DNA of 64,000 nt, taken from assembly GCF_947490095.1 (NCBI RefSeq), contig NZ_CANLFS010000001.1, positions 62,001 to 126,000 of the forward strand, read 5' to 3'. Positions 1 to 10,319 of this stretch are shown here, piece after piece (within the stretch, counting starts at the first letter, position 1; each line of letters starts with the position of its first letter). Origin of the DNA: an uncultured Halomonas sp. (GTDB lineage: Bacteria; Pseudomonadota; Gammaproteobacteria; Pseudomonadales; Halomonadaceae). Under the pieces are notes generated by a model. It did no database searches. It saw only the letters and a program-made list of their open reading frames with translations, and had not been told where the DNA came from. Both the position numbers and the translations under genes were made by a program.

Positions 1-648
1 GAGGCGGTATACGTCGACTGGGAGGTGGAGTCCGCCGCGGTGGTGACGCGCCACTTGCCCGAGGATCTCGACGAGCGCCTGGGGCATCGCACCATCACCA
101 CCGGATGCGGCCAGGGGACGGTGTTTGGCCGCCTCCTGGATGCCGTGCCCCGCCAACCCCTCCCGGACACGCCGGTCCGTCAGTCGGTGCTCTATGAGCT
201 GCTCGAGAACCTGGGGGCCTATAACGAGACCTATCGCAGTGCCGGGGCGGTGCATGGCTGCGCGCTGTGCCGGCAGGCCGAGGTGCTCGACTTCGTCGAG
301 GACGTGGGACGCCACAATGCGGTGGATACCCTGGCCGGGCATCAGTGGCTCGAGGCGGCGAATCGCCTCCACGAAGGTGACGAGAAAAGCGACGGCGCGG
401 ATATCTTCTATACCACCGGCCGGTTGACGTCGGAGATGGTGATCAAGGTGGCCCAGATGGGCATCGGGGTGCTGGTATCGCGCTCCGGGGTGACCCAGAA
501 GGGAGTGGAGCTCGCCGAGCGCTTCGGCGTCATGCTGGTGGCCCGGGCCAAGGGGCGGCATTTCCAGGCGATCCATGCCGAAGGGCGCCTCGAGCTCGAC
601 GCCATTCCCGCCAGGCGCCCCGGGGACAAGCGGCGCTCGAAGGCCTGA
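1..648 (+). CDS. fdhD: Formate dehydrogenase accessory sulfurtransferase FdhD (5' partial)
   Basis: FdhD transfers sulfur from a cysteine desulfurase to the molybdenum bis-MGD cofactor and so activates formate dehydrogenases in the cytoplasm. The frame is open from base 1, so the true start lies upstream of the window; 215 residues are visible. The conserved Cys pair CALC sits at about residues 87-90 of the visible part. It is followed by EDVGRHNAVD and by the TGRLTSEMV and LVSRSG signatures typical of the family's C-terminal half. It converges on the regulator gene at 649 with no spacer. No formate dehydrogenase subunit is visible, so its partner enzyme must lie elsewhere. Confidence 0.93.
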   Translation, partial: EAVYVDWEVESAAVVTRHLPEDLDERLGHRTITTGCGQGTVFGRLLDAVPRQPLPDTPVRQSVLYELLENLGAYNETYRSAGAVHGCALCRQAEVLDFVEDVGRHNAVDTLAGHQWLEAANRLHEGDEKSDGADIFYTTGRLTSEMVIKVAQMGIGVLVSRSGVTQKGVELAERFGVMLVARAKGRHFQAIHAEGRLELDAIPARRPGDKRRSKA

Positions 649-1284
649 TTATACGGCGGCCTCGCCCCGGGTACAGACCGAGAGCACCATGGCATCGTCG
701 GCGCTGGTCGACACCAGCGCATGCCCCATGGCGCTGTCGAAATAGATGCTGTCGCCGCTCTCCAGGCGTAGCGGTTCATAGAACTCGGTGTACAGCAGGA
801 TCTCCCCCGCCAGTATCATCAAGAATTCCTCGCCGTCGTGGCGTACCCACTCGTGGAAGTCTTCGAAGCGGCGGGCCCGCACGATGGTCTTGAAGGGAAT
901 CATGCGTTTCTGGGCCAGCTCGCAGCTGAGCAGTTCATGCTCATAGGTCGGGGTCGGGTGCTGTTCCCCCTCGCCGCGTCGGGTCAGGTCCCGGCGGCCC
1001 GTGGCCCGTGCCTGCTTGCGGGGCGGCGAGAGGAGCTGGGGCAGGTCGATGCCCAGGCCGGCGATCAGTTTCTGAACGGCGGTAAACGTGGGCGAGAGCT
1101 GGTCATTTTCGATTTTCGACAGGGTGGAGCGCGCCAGCCCGGTGCGCAGGCTGACGTCTTCCAGGGTCCACTGGTTGGAAAGCCGGATCTCGCGCAGCCG
1201 ATCGCCGAGCCGCAGGGGCTCGACGAAGGGCTTGCGTCCGGAGGCGATGCGCAGGGCGGCATCCTGGTCGGTGGTATCGGGCAT
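649..1284 (-). CDS. XRE-family transcriptional regulator with C-terminal cupin domain
   Basis: A cytoplasmic one-component regulator of 211 residues. An N-terminal helix-turn-helix (LRLGDRLREIRLSNQWTLED, then TGLARSTLSKIENDQLSPT, about residues 22-70) binds DNA. The C-terminal cupin (about residues 125-205, HDGEEFLMILAGEILLYT and LESGDSIYFDS) probably senses a small ligand. This is the architecture of PuuR/MmfR-type repressors. I chose the ATG at 1284; an in-frame GTG at 1329 would add 15 residues, and neither has a strong Shine-Dalgarno sequence. The target genes cannot be named. The nearest candidates are the HDAC-like gene upstream on the same strand and fdhD opposite. Confidence 0.85.
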   Translation of the reverse strand: MPDTTDQDAALRIASGRKPFVEPLRLGDRLREIRLSNQWTLEDVSLRTGLARSTLSKIENDQLSPTFTAVQKLIAGLGIDLPQLLSPPRKQARATGRRDLTRRGEGEQHPTPTYEHELLSCELAQKRMIPFKTIVRARRFEDFHEWVRHDGEEFLMILAGEILLYTEFYEPLRLESGDSIYFDSAMGHALVSTSADDAMVLSVCTRGEAAV

Positions 1285-1364
1285 GGTGGCGTGTTCACTA
1301 TAGGAAACAGATTTTCCCAAGCTTACCACAGCGCCACCGGGTGCCGGCTATCCTGGCTCTCTGG

Positions 1365-1414
1365 TGACAGCCCTTCGCTGACGGGCCTTTGCTGACAGCC
1401 CTTCGCCGACGGGC
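1365..1414. repeat. Two-copy direct repeat, period 28 bp
   Basis: A 22-bp core beginning TGACAGCCCTTCG occurs at 1365-1386 and again at 1393-1414 with one mismatch. It lies in the gap between the regulator start and the HDAC-like stop codon, so it sits in the regulator's upstream region. It is either a small tandem duplication or a pair of binding sites. Confidence 0.6.
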
Positions 1415-1434
1415 CTGCGGCAATGGCCCGGCAC

Positions 1435-2376
1435 TCAGCCGCCGTCGCCGAAGGGCAATCCCAGCAGGGCCTTGACGTGGGCATCGGCGCTGCGTCCCAG
1501 CGACGCCAGGTGATAGCCGCCCTCGAGCACCGATACCAGGCGGCCGTCGGCATAGAGCGCGGCGATCTCCAGGGCCGTCTGCGTGACCCAGTGGAAGTCC
1601 TCATCCTCGAGGCACAGCTCGGCCATCTCGTCTTCGCGGTGGGCATCGAAGCCGGACGAGAGCAGCACCAGTTCGGGCTTGAAGCGATGCAGGGCGGGCA
1701 GCCAGTCATCCTCGATGGCCTGGCGGAAGGTCGCACCGTCGGTGCCGGCCGAGAGCGGGGTGTTGACCACGTTCTGCCATTCGCTGCGCAGATAGCGCCA
1801 GGGATAGAAGGGAAACTGGAAGCTGGTGCATACCAGCACCTCGGGGTCATCCTTGAAGATATCGATGGTGCCATTGCATTGGTGGACATCGAAGTCGAGG
1901 ATGGCGATGCGGCGCACGCCATACTTCTCGCGGGCGTAGGCGGCCCCGACCGCGACATTGTTATAGAAGCAGAAGCCCATGGCATCGGTGGCCTCGGCGT
2001 GGTGGCCGGGGGGGCGCACCGCGCAGAAGACGTTATCGGACTGGCCTCGAAATACCTGGTCGACGCCCCGGATCACCGCCCCGACGGCGACGCGTGCCGC
2101 CGTCAGGCTGTCGGGGTTCATCATGGTGTCGCTGTCCAGGGTGACGATGCCCGCTTCCGGCACGCACTTGTCCAGGGCGCGCAGGTGGCGCAGGGGATGA
2201 GCCAGGGCGATCTCGGCCTCGGAAGCCGGGCGCGCCTCGGTCTGCATGGTCTGCTGCAGGGTGCCGGACAGAGACAGGCGGGCCCGAATCGCCTCGAGTC
2301 GCTGGGGGCTTTCCGGATGCTCCGGGCCCATGTGATGAAGCCGACAGTCGGGGTGGGTGATATAACCGGTGATCAT
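1435..2376 (-). CDS. Histone deacetylase-like amidohydrolase
   Basis: A zinc-dependent deacetylase of the HDAC/acetoin-utilisation superfamily, 313 residues, cytoplasmic. Visible motifs are PPGHHAE, with the catalytic His pair, GFCFYNNVAV, and the metal-ligand segment DFDVHQCNGT. The last has Gln-Cys after the His where many family members have His-Gly. Near the C-terminus are LLSSGFDAH and LEGGYH. The ATG at 2376 is preceded by GGAGAG at a five-base spacing (2381-2386), so it is preferred over the in-frame ATG at 2388. The substrate is unknown; acetylpolyamines or acetylated proteins are typical. The divergent neighbour is a protein acetyltransferase, so the two may act on the same acetyl-lysine pool, but that link is inference. 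Confidence 0.88.
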   Translation of the reverse strand: MITGYITHPDCRLHHMGPEHPESPQRLEAIRARLSLSGTLQQTMQTEARPASEAEIALAHPLRHLRALDKCVPEAGIVTLDSDTMMNPDSLTAARVAVGAVIRGVDQVFRGQSDNVFCAVRPPGHHAEATDAMGFCFYNNVAVGAAYAREKYGVRRIAILDFDVHQCNGTIDIFKDDPEVLVCTSFQFPFYPWRYLRSEWQNVVNTPLSAGTDGATFRQAIEDDWLPALHRFKPELVLLSSGFDAHREDEMAELCLEDEDFHWVTQTALEIAALYADGRLVSVLEGGYHLASLGRSADAHVKALLGLPFGDGG

Positions 2377-2491
2377 GAGACTCTCCATGCTGACTAGGAT
2401 CACTTTACTTGGCCCAACCCCTTGTCAGACAGTCGCAATAGGTCGTAAACAGTAAGTAGCCATTCATGCCTCGACAATCGGGAGATCGCCC

Positions 2492-5239
2492 TTGAGTACC
2501 CGCTTCCTCCGTCACTTCTTCGAACCCAGCACCATTGCCGTCATCGGTGCCTCGGAAAAGCCGGACTCCCTGGGGGGGATTGTGATCCGCAATCTGCTCG
2601 AGGGGGAATATCCCGGCACCCTCTGGGCGGTCAACCCCAAGGGCTACAGCAGCGTACACGGCCAGCCCGCGGTTTCACGGGTCTCGCGGCTGCCCGAGGT
2701 GCCCGACCTGGCGGTGATCTGTTCCCCCATCGAGACGGTGCCCGGGCGCATCGCCCGGCTGGGCAGTTTCGGCTGCCGGGCCGCCCTGGTGCTCTCCGGG
2801 GGATCACATCTGGACGAGGCGCGTGACGGCAAGGCCTCGATCCGCAGCCGCATGCTGGACGCCGCCCGGGCCTCGGGCATTCGCGTCCTGGGGCCCGAGT
2901 GCATGGGGCTGATCGTCCCCGGCCGCCGGCTCAATGTCTCCTATGCCAACCGGGCCATCAAGCGGGGCAAGGTGGCCTATCTCGGTCAGTCAGGCATGCT
3001 GGGCACGGCGATGATCGACTGGGCGGCGGGCCGCGGCGTGGGCTTTTCGCATCTGATCACCCTGGGTGACAGCGTCGACGTGCTGTTGCCCGACCTGCTC
3101 GACTACATCAACCAGTATTCGCCGACCCAGGCGATCCTGCTGCACCTCGAGAAGGTGATGGATGCCCAGCATTTCATGACCGCGCTGCGCGACGCCTCGC
3201 GCAATCGCCTGGTGCTGGCCACCAAGAGCGGGCGCACCCGGGAGTCCGACCTGACCGGCCTGCCACCGACGCCGGGTATCGCCAACCGGGACCAGATCTT
3301 CGATGCCGCCTTCTCCCGCGCCGGGGTGGTGCGCGTCCATGACTCCGATGAGCTGTTCGATGCCCTGATGACGCTGTCGCGGATGAAGCGCCTGCGTGGC
3401 GACCGGCTGGCCATTGTCTCCAACGGCCTGGGGCCGGCGATGCTGGCCATCGACAAGCTGATCACCGCCGGCGGCAGGCTGTCGGATTTCACCGAGGAGA
3501 CCCGCCATGCCCTGCGCAGCGGCGGCCTGGATATCAGCAAGCCCGGCGAGAACCCCGTCAATCTGGGCGGCAACGCCACGCCGGAGATGATGCTCAATGC
3601 CCTGGAGATGGTGGCGGCGGACCCCAACGTCGATGCGGTGCTGGTGGTGCATGCGCCCACGCGCCTGGCACCCTCCAAGGTGACCGCCGAGGCCCTGGTG
3701 GCCAATCGCAAGCGGTTCCGGCGCAACCTGTTGACCAGCTTCATGGGGTTGGAAGAGGCCCTGTCGGCGCGCCACGAGTGCAACCTGGCCGGCATACCGA
3801 CCTATGTCTCGCCGGAGCAGGCGGTGAAGGCCTTCATGCATATGGTGAAGTATCAGCGGGTACAGGCACTGCTGCAGGAGACCCCGCCCAGCCTGCCATT
3901 CTCCACCACCCGCGAGATTCGGGCGCGGTGCCGGAAGCTGATCGAGTCGGTCAAGGCCGAGGGGCGTGAGACCCTGACCCACTCCGAGGCGGCCCAGGTG
4001 CTGGAGGCCTACGGCATTCCCGTGGCCAAGAGCCGCTATGTCTCGACGGCGGAAGAGGGCGCCGCGGCGGCGGAGGCGTTCCAGGGCAGCATGGCGCTGA
4101 AGGTGGTGCACGAGGGCAACTGCCGGCCGTTTCGCTATCGCAAGCATCCCCAGCGGCTCTCGGCCGGCCTGCTCCAGGACCTGAAAACGCCGCAGCAGGT
4201 CGCCGAGGGCGTCGAGCTGCTCAGCGACAAGATCGCCGAGAACTATCCGACCTTTCGGGTGCGGGAATATTGCCTGCAGCCGATGCAGCGCGGCAAGCAG
4301 TCCATGCAGGTCTGCGCCGGCATCACCCGGGATCCGGTATTCGGACCGGTGATCGTCTTCGGGATCGGCGGCTACAAGGTCAATGTCCTGGCCGACCGCC
4401 GGGTGGCGCTGCCGCCGCTCAACATGCGCCTGGCCGAGGATACCGTGGAGCACACCCATGTGGCGCGCTTGATCCACGAGCACTCGCGGGACCCCCGGCG
4501 CGATATCGACCGGCTGTGTCAGCTGCTGGTCAAGCTCTCTCAGATGGCCAGCGACCTCCTCGAGCTGCGCGGCCTGGAGATCAACCCGCTGGTTCTCAAC
4601 CGCGATGACATGGTGGCGGTCGATTTCGCCATGGACCTGGGGCGGCCGGCCCGCTTCGCGATCATGCCCTATCCGGAGGAGCTGAGGGAGTGGACCACCC
4701 TCAAGAACGGCTGGGACGTCGAGGTGCGCCCGATCCGGGCCGAGGATGCCCCGCTGATTACCCGCTTCCACAGCCGGCTCTCCGAGGAGAGCATTCGCTT
4801 CCGCTACTTCCATAACAAGGCGGACCTGACCCAAGGCGACCTGTCGCGCCTCTCGCATATCAACTATGACCGGCAGATGGCCTTTATCGCCGAACACCTG
4901 CTGGAAGACGGCCGCAAGGAGATGCTGGGGGTGGTCCGGGTCTGGAACGACCCGGACAATATCCGCACCGAGTTCTCGGTCATCATTCGCGACGACCTGC
5001 AGGGCCTGGGCATCGGCAGCCTGCTGATGAACAAGATGATCAACTACTGCAAGAGCATCGGCACCCTGGAGATGATCGGCAAGATCATGGTCGACAACCA
5101 TCCCATGCGCGCGCTGATGAAGCACCTGGGCTTCAAGCAGCGCTACAACATGGAGGAACAGGTCGTCGACGCCGTGCTAGCCCTCAACGAGCCCGAGAGC
5201 GACTGGCAACGCCACCGCCTGGAAAGCCTCCCGGACTAG
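2492..5239 (+). CDS. pat: Pat/PatZ-type GNAT protein lysine acetyltransferase with acyl-CoA synthetase-like domain
   Basis: A 915-residue cytoplasmic enzyme of the Pat (YfiQ/PatZ) family, which acetylates lysines such as that of acetyl-CoA synthetase. In order: a CoA-binding Rossmann domain (IAVIGASEKPDSLGG, about residues 15-130), a succinyl-CoA-ligase-like flavodoxin domain (about 150-460), an ATP-grasp-like domain (about 490-700, with LRGLEINPLVLN), and a C-terminal GNAT domain (about 730-880, VRPIRAEDAPLITRFHSRLS and the acetyl-CoA loop LQGLGIGSLLM). The start is TTG with GGGAGA six bases upstream. It is divergent from the HDAC-like gene with a 115-bp shared promoter region. Its 3' end runs into the GGGGTCAGACCCC cluster. 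Confidence 0.92.
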   Translation: MSTRFLRHFFEPSTIAVIGASEKPDSLGGIVIRNLLEGEYPGTLWAVNPKGYSSVHGQPAVSRVSRLPEVPDLAVICSPIETVPGRIARLGSFGCRAALVLSGGSHLDEARDGKASIRSRMLDAARASGIRVLGPECMGLIVPGRRLNVSYANRAIKRGKVAYLGQSGMLGTAMIDWAAGRGVGFSHLITLGDSVDVLLPDLLDYINQYSPTQAILLHLEKVMDAQHFMTALRDASRNRLVLATKSGRTRESDLTGLPPTPGIANRDQIFDAAFSRAGVVRVHDSDELFDALMTLSRMKRLRGDRLAIVSNGLGPAMLAIDKLITAGGRLSDFTEETRHALRSGGLDISKPGENPVNLGGNATPEMMLNALEMVAADPNVDAVLVVHAPTRLAPSKVTAEALVANRKRFRRNLLTSFMGLEEALSARHECNLAGIPTYVSPEQAVKAFMHMVKYQRVQALLQETPPSLPFSTTREIRARCRKLIESVKAEGRETLTHSEAAQVLEAYGIPVAKSRYVSTAEEGAAAAEAFQGSMALKVVHEGNCRPFRYRKHPQRLSAGLLQDLKTPQQVAEGVELLSDKIAENYPTFRVREYCLQPMQRGKQSMQVCAGITRDPVFGPVIVFGIGGYKVNVLADRRVALPPLNMRLAEDTVEHTHVARLIHEHSRDPRRDIDRLCQLLVKLSQMASDLLELRGLEINPLVLNRDDMVAVDFAMDLGRPARFAIMPYPEELREWTTLKNGWDVEVRPIRAEDAPLITRFHSRLSEESIRFRYFHNKADLTQGDLSRLSHINYDRQMAFIAEHLLEDGRKEMLGVVRVWNDPDNIRTEFSVIIRDDLQGLGIGSLLMNKMINYCKSIGTLEMIGKIMVDNHPMRALMKHLGFKQRYNMEEQVVDAVLALNEPESDWQRHRLESLPD

Positions 5240-5253
5240 GAGGAGGCCATGAT

Positions 5254-5343
5254 GGGGTCAGACCCCGAGGGTAGTGGACCATGATGGGGTCAGACCCCCG
5301 AAGGTAATGGGGTCAGACCCCCGAGGGTATGGGGTCTGACCCC
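5254..5343. repeat. GGGGTCAGACCCC palindrome cluster A (4 copies)
   Basis: Copies lie at 5254-5266, 5286-5298 and 5309-5321, with an inverted one (GGGGTCTGACCCC) at 5331-5343. Each can fold into a six-bp stem around one central base, and opposed copies can pair into longer hairpins. The cluster fills the gap between the convergent genes pat and pdxH and could work as a bidirectional terminator. Confidence 0.9.
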
Positions 5344-5362
5344 ATGCCATCCCATGCCCTGG

Positions 5363-6004
5363 TTAGGGCGCCAGGCGGAAGTGGTGCCAGCCGTCGTCGC
5401 GGTGTTCGTAGCGGATGCGGTCGTGGAGGCGGCTGGGCTGGCCCTGCCAGAATTCGATCATCTCGGGGATTACGCGGTAGCCGCCCCAGTGCACCGGCCG
5501 GGAGATCTCCTGCCCCTCGTAGGCCTGCTCGAAGCGGGTCTGGCGCTCCTCGATCCAGGTGCGGTCGGGAATGACCACGCTCTGGGTCGCGATCCAGGCG
5601 CCGAGCTGGCTGGGCCGGGGGCGGCTGGCGAAGTAGTCGTTGGATTCCTGCTCGCTGACCCGCTCGACGCGGCCCTCGATGCGTACCTGGCGAGACAGCG
5701 ATGGCCACCAGAAGGTCAGGGCGGCGTGGGGCACATTGGTCAGCTCGCTGCCCTTGTGGCTGTGATAGTTGGTATAGAAGACCAGGCCCTGCTCGTCGAA
5801 GCCCTTGAGCAGCACCACGCGAGCATGGGGACGCCCCTGGCTATCCACGGTGGCCAGCGTCATGGCGTTACCGTCCAGGCCCTCGCTCTCCAGTGCCAGG
5901 GTGAGCCATTCCTCGAACAGCGGCATGGGCTCGTCGGTGGCCTGGGGTTCGTCGAGTTGACCGCCCTCGTAGTCACGGCGGATATCGGCAATCTTGCGTG
6001 TCAT
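5363..6004 (-). CDS. pdxH: Pyridoxamine 5'-phosphate oxidase
   Basis: An FMN-dependent oxidase making pyridoxal 5'-phosphate from the pyridoxine or pyridoxamine phosphates, the last step and salvage step of vitamin B6 synthesis, cytoplasmic. The 213 residues match the family length. Visible signatures are NAMTLATVDSQGRPHARVVL, with the FMN-contacting RVVLLKGFD, YTNYHSHKG, and the C-terminal motif RLHDRIRYE found in PdxH. The ATG at 6004 has AGGGGAG about ten bases upstream. It is a single gene, convergent with pat across the repeat cluster. Confidence 0.96.
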   Translation of the reverse strand: MTRKIADIRRDYEGGQLDEPQATDEPMPLFEEWLTLALESEGLDGNAMTLATVDSQGRPHARVVLLKGFDEQGLVFYTNYHSHKGSELTNVPHAALTFWWPSLSRQVRIEGRVERVSEQESNDYFASRPRPSQLGAWIATQSVVIPDRTWIEERQTRFEQAYEGQEISRPVHWGGYRVIPEMIEFWQGQPSRLHDRIRYEHRDDGWHHFRLAP

Positions 6005-6082
6005 CGTCCAATGCTCCCCTGAAAATTATTGTGCATGGTCGCCGCTCCGGCGGCGCAGCTCAACATCTGATTTTGATTGTGG

Positions 6083-6427
6083 TCAGGTTATCGTGGATTG
6101 CACCATCGCCATATAGGCCCCGGTGCCGCCAATGATCGACAGCAGGGCATTGCGCCGCCACAGATGCAGCACGGCGACGATCAGCGATGCCGCCATCATC
6201 GGCCAGCCAGTGGCGCCGGTATTGAACTGGCCGTCCAGCAGCGGGCGGAAGTCGCGTAGCGCATAGATCACCAGGATCAACATCACCGTCGGGGGGAGGT
6301 AGCGCCCGAGGTGCAGGATCAGGGGGTGGTCGGCGTGTCGCGCCAGGGCCACGAAGGGAATGATGCGGGTGGCGAAGGTCGCCACGGCGCAGACGGCGAT
6401 GAATACCAGCAGTGACGACTGACTCAT
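6083..6427 (-). CDS. azlD: AzlD-family branched-chain amino acid exporter small subunit
   Basis: The small membrane subunit of an AzlCD-type exporter for branched-chain amino acids or their analogues. The 114 residues hold about four hydrophobic segments. The conserved N-terminal TFATRIIPF and the segment LPPTVMLILVIYALRD are typical of AzlD. Its start overlaps the azlC stop by four bases (ATGA), so the two are translationally coupled. It is the distal gene of a two-gene operon. Confidence 0.9.
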   Translation of the reverse strand: MSQSSLLVFIAVCAVATFATRIIPFVALARHADHPLILHLGRYLPPTVMLILVIYALRDFRPLLDGQFNTGATGWPMMAASLIVAVLHLWRRNALLSIIGGTGAYMAMVQSTIT

Positions 6428-7119
6428 GGGGTGGCCTCCCGGTCGCGGCCGAGGCGATAGTGAAACAGCAGTATCAGGCTGGCCGCCCCGATGGCGCCCA
6501 GCAGCAAATGGCGGTCGGGTAGCAGCAATACGCCGCCCAGGCCGGTGCCCAGGGCGATGGCAAAGGGCAGCCAGCGGCGCAGGCGACGCGCCTGTTCGAG
6601 GGTCAAGACGATAAACAGCGCGGTGAGGGCGAACTCGATTCCCTGGCTGTTAAAGGCCAGGGTCGTGCCCGCCAGCACGCCGGCGATCGTCCCCAGTACC
6701 CACCAGACCTGGTTCAGCAGGCTGACGCGGAAGGCCAGGCCATGGTCATTGCCATGTTCGGTGGGGAGGGTGGTGATCAGTGAATAGGTCTCGTCGGTCA
6801 GGGCGAAGATCAGGTATGGCTTGCGCCAGCCCGCGCCCTGGAAGCGTTTGAGCAGCGAGAGCCCATAGAAGAGGTGGCGAGAGTTGAGCATCAGCGTCGC
6901 CACGGCCAGCTCCATCAGGCCGGCGCCGGCGGCCAGCAGGGCCACGGCGAGAAACTGGCCCGCGCCGGCGTAGATGATCAATGACATCAGAAGCGCCGCC
7001 CACCAGGGCATTCCGACCTCCACGGCCAGGATGCCGTAGGCGGCCCCCAGCGGTAGATAGCCGAACATCACCGGCAGGGTGAGTGTCCCGGCTTCCTTCC
7101 AGGCACGTGGCAGTGACAC
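6424..7119 (-). CDS. azlC: AzlC-family branched-chain amino acid exporter large subunit
   Basis: The large inner-membrane subunit of the AzlCD exporter. The family signature is clear: LPVMFGYLPLGAAYGILA near the N-terminus, YAGAGQFLAVALLAAG, and NSRHLFYGLSLL. About six or seven hydrophobic helices follow. I place the start at the GTG at 7119 (231 residues) because AAAGGAG lies nine bases upstream (7129-7135). An in-frame start at 7164 would add 15 residues without such a site. Its ATGA overlap with azlD indicates one transcript. Confidence 0.9.
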   Translation of the reverse strand: MSLPRAWKEAGTLTLPVMFGYLPLGAAYGILAVEVGMPWWAALLMSLIIYAGAGQFLAVALLAAGAGLMELAVATLMLNSRHLFYGLSLLKRFQGAGWRKPYLIFALTDETYSLITTLPTEHGNDHGLAFRVSLLNQVWWVLGTIAGVLAGTTLAFNSQGIEFALTALFIVLTLEQARRLRRWLPFAIALGTGLGGVLLLPDRHLLLGAIGAASLILLFHYRLGRDREATP

Positions 7120-7242
7120 GGTGATAAACTCCTTTCGGCTGATGGGAGCGGTGGCGATACCCAAGGCATTCTATGGTAAGACAGATCCACCGACATGGCA
7201 GCTTTTGGCAAGAAACACGACTAATTTATATAAGGAGGCAAG

Positions 7243-7926
7243 GTGACTCGACTGCTGGTGTGGGATATACCTATTCGATTCTTCCATTGGTCGCTGGTGG
7301 CCTTGGTCGGGCTCTCCTTCTACACCATGAAGACCGAGGGGGCGCCCTTTGTCTTCCCCATCGAGGTCCATGCCCGGGCGGGCTATCTGCTGAGTGGACT
7401 GCTGCTGTTTCGCTGGCTCTGGGGGCTGCTGGGCAGCCCCCATGCACGCTTTGCCCGCTTCCTGCGCTCCCCGGGGAGCATGATCGCCTATGGCCGACGC
7501 CTGGTGAGCGCCAGGCCCCCCGTCTTCGCCGGCCATAATCCCCTGGGCGGCGCCATGGTGGTGGTCATGCTGCTGTCCCTGACCTTCCAGGCGGTGAGCG
7601 GCCTGTTTCTGACCGACGATATCTTCTTCACGGCCCCCCTGAATGGCCTGGCCGGCGGTGACACCGTCAAGACCCTGGCCTCGCTGCATTCGCTGAACGC
7701 CAACCTGCTGGTGGCGCTGATTGCCGGCCACCTGCTGGCCCTGGTGCTTCACCGACTCAAGGGAGAGCGGCTGGTGGGCGCCATGGTCACCGGGCGAAAG
7801 ACCCTCGAGGGGCCGCCGGAAGACGAGCCGAGCCAGGGCCTTCGGCGCCGGGCGGCGAGCCTCTATCTGGCACTGGGGTTGGTCGTGCTCTGCGCCCTGC
7901 CGGTGATCTGGTTATGGAGCGCGTGA
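7243..7926 (+). CDS. Cytochrome b561-family membrane protein
   Basis: A diheme b-type cytochrome of the Ni/Fe-hydrogenase b-subunit/b561 group, 227 residues with about five membrane helices, likely passing quinol electrons to a periplasmic partner. The N-terminal VWDIPIRFFHWSLV is the family hallmark. Further candidate heme-ligand histidines are in VHARAGYLL, FAGHNPLGG, SLHSLNANLL and IAGHLLALVLH. The GTG start at 7243 follows an AAGGAGG with a short four-base spacer. A cytochrome c' gene converges on it from the other side of a strong hairpin, so a functional pair is plausible. Confidence 0.87.
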   Translation: MTRLLVWDIPIRFFHWSLVALVGLSFYTMKTEGAPFVFPIEVHARAGYLLSGLLLFRWLWGLLGSPHARFARFLRSPGSMIAYGRRLVSARPPVFAGHNPLGGAMVVVMLLSLTFQAVSGLFLTDDIFFTAPLNGLAGGDTVKTLASLHSLNANLLVALIAGHLLALVLHRLKGERLVGAMVTGRKTLEGPPEDEPSQGLRRRAASLYLALGLVVLCALPVIWLWSA

Positions 7927-7961
7927 CGACGCAGCGCGACCGGGTGGCCATAAAGCTATAT

Positions 7962-8006
7962 ATAGCCACAAGAACCATAGCCACAAGAACCATAGCCATG
8001 AGAACC
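7962..8006. repeat. Three-unit 15-bp tandem repeat
   Basis: Units begin at 7962, 7977 and 7992. The first two are identical (ATAGCCACAAGAACC) and the third differs at two bases. The array sits in the gap after the cytochrome b561 stop, just before the hairpin at 8018-8055. Confidence 0.8.
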
Positions 8007-8017
8007 AAGACCATATA

Positions 8018-8055
8018 AACCACAGGGGGCGGCCTTCAAGCCGCCCCCTGTGGTT
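8018..8055. terminator. Bidirectional hairpin terminator
   Basis: A perfect 16-bp stem (8018-8033 with 8040-8055, inner part CAGGGGGCGGC) closes a six-base loop. It lies between the convergent cytochrome b561 and cytochrome c' genes. There is no long T tract on either strand, but the stem is strong enough to stop or insulate transcription from both sides. Confidence 0.85.
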
Positions 8056-8102
8056 ACTGTCGCTTGCTCTCCACCACGTTCTCCACCACGTCTACGAGGG
8101 TC

Positions 8103-8576
8103 TTACTCGGCGCGGAAGTCGTCGTGGCAGCCCTTGCAGCTCTTGCCCACGGCGCCGACCTGACGACGCAGGGCGCTGAAGTCTTCGCCGTCGTCCACCA
8201 TCTGGGCGAGGGTGGCGGTTTCCTGCTCCAAGGTCTCCTGGCGCTCCGCGAAGCCTTCCCGGTCCTCGCCGATCTCGGCCAGGGCGTCGGTCTCGACGCC
8301 GTGGTCGTCACCCTGGAGGCTGCCTTCCGTGAAGCCTTCCCAGGGCAGGTGGGCGACGGCCGCCAGGTTTTTCGCCCGGGTGGCGAACTCGTCTGCGTCA
8401 TACTCGATATCCCCCTTGGCCATGGCGCCCATGGGACCCATCTGCCAGCCCATCACGCTCAGGGCGGACTGACGATAGTGGATGGCGTCTTCGGGGTCGG
8501 CGGCTTGGGCGGCGAGTGGCAGCGCCAGGGCGGCCGACAGGCCGAGGGCCAGCAGGGGGCGGAACGTCACGGTCAT
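8103..8576 (-). CDS. Cytochrome c'
   Basis: A periplasmic four-helix-bundle c-type cytochrome, 157 residues including a Sec signal peptide (about residues 1-25, cleavage after LPLAAQA). The single heme-binding motif CKGCH is near the C-terminus, as in all cytochromes c'. The IHYRQSALSVMGWQMGPMGA segment is typical of the family's first helix. Such proteins bind NO or CO or shuttle electrons. The ATG at 8576 has AAGGAG about six bases upstream; a GTG directly before it is less likely. Confidence 0.93.
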   Translation of the reverse strand: MTVTFRPLLALGLSAALALPLAAQAADPEDAIHYRQSALSVMGWQMGPMGAMAKGDIEYDADEFATRAKNLAAVAHLPWEGFTEGSLQGDDHGVETDALAEIGEDREGFAERQETLEQETATLAQMVDDGEDFSALRRQVGAVGKSCKGCHDDFRAE

Positions 8577-8665
8577 CACAAACTCCTTTTTCTTGCTTGA
8601 TGTGTCTCAGGCTTGATGCATATCAGGTCGAGCCTGACCTAGCCTAGCATGGAAAAAGAAGGCCG

Positions 8666-10277
<1,612 letters not shown>

Positions 10278-10319
10278 GGGGCGCTAGCCTACCCGGGGCG
10301 GCCGCGATCACGCAAAGGG

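Noticed and set aside
2990-5125. 711-codon open frame opposite the pat gene
   Set aside because: Antisense shadow of a recognisable multidomain enzyme, with no domain or ribosome-binding site of its own.
5313-5708. 131-codon frame at the pdxH 3' end
   Set aside because: Shifted-frame shadow of pdxH whose end is made by the GGGGTCAGACCCC repeats.
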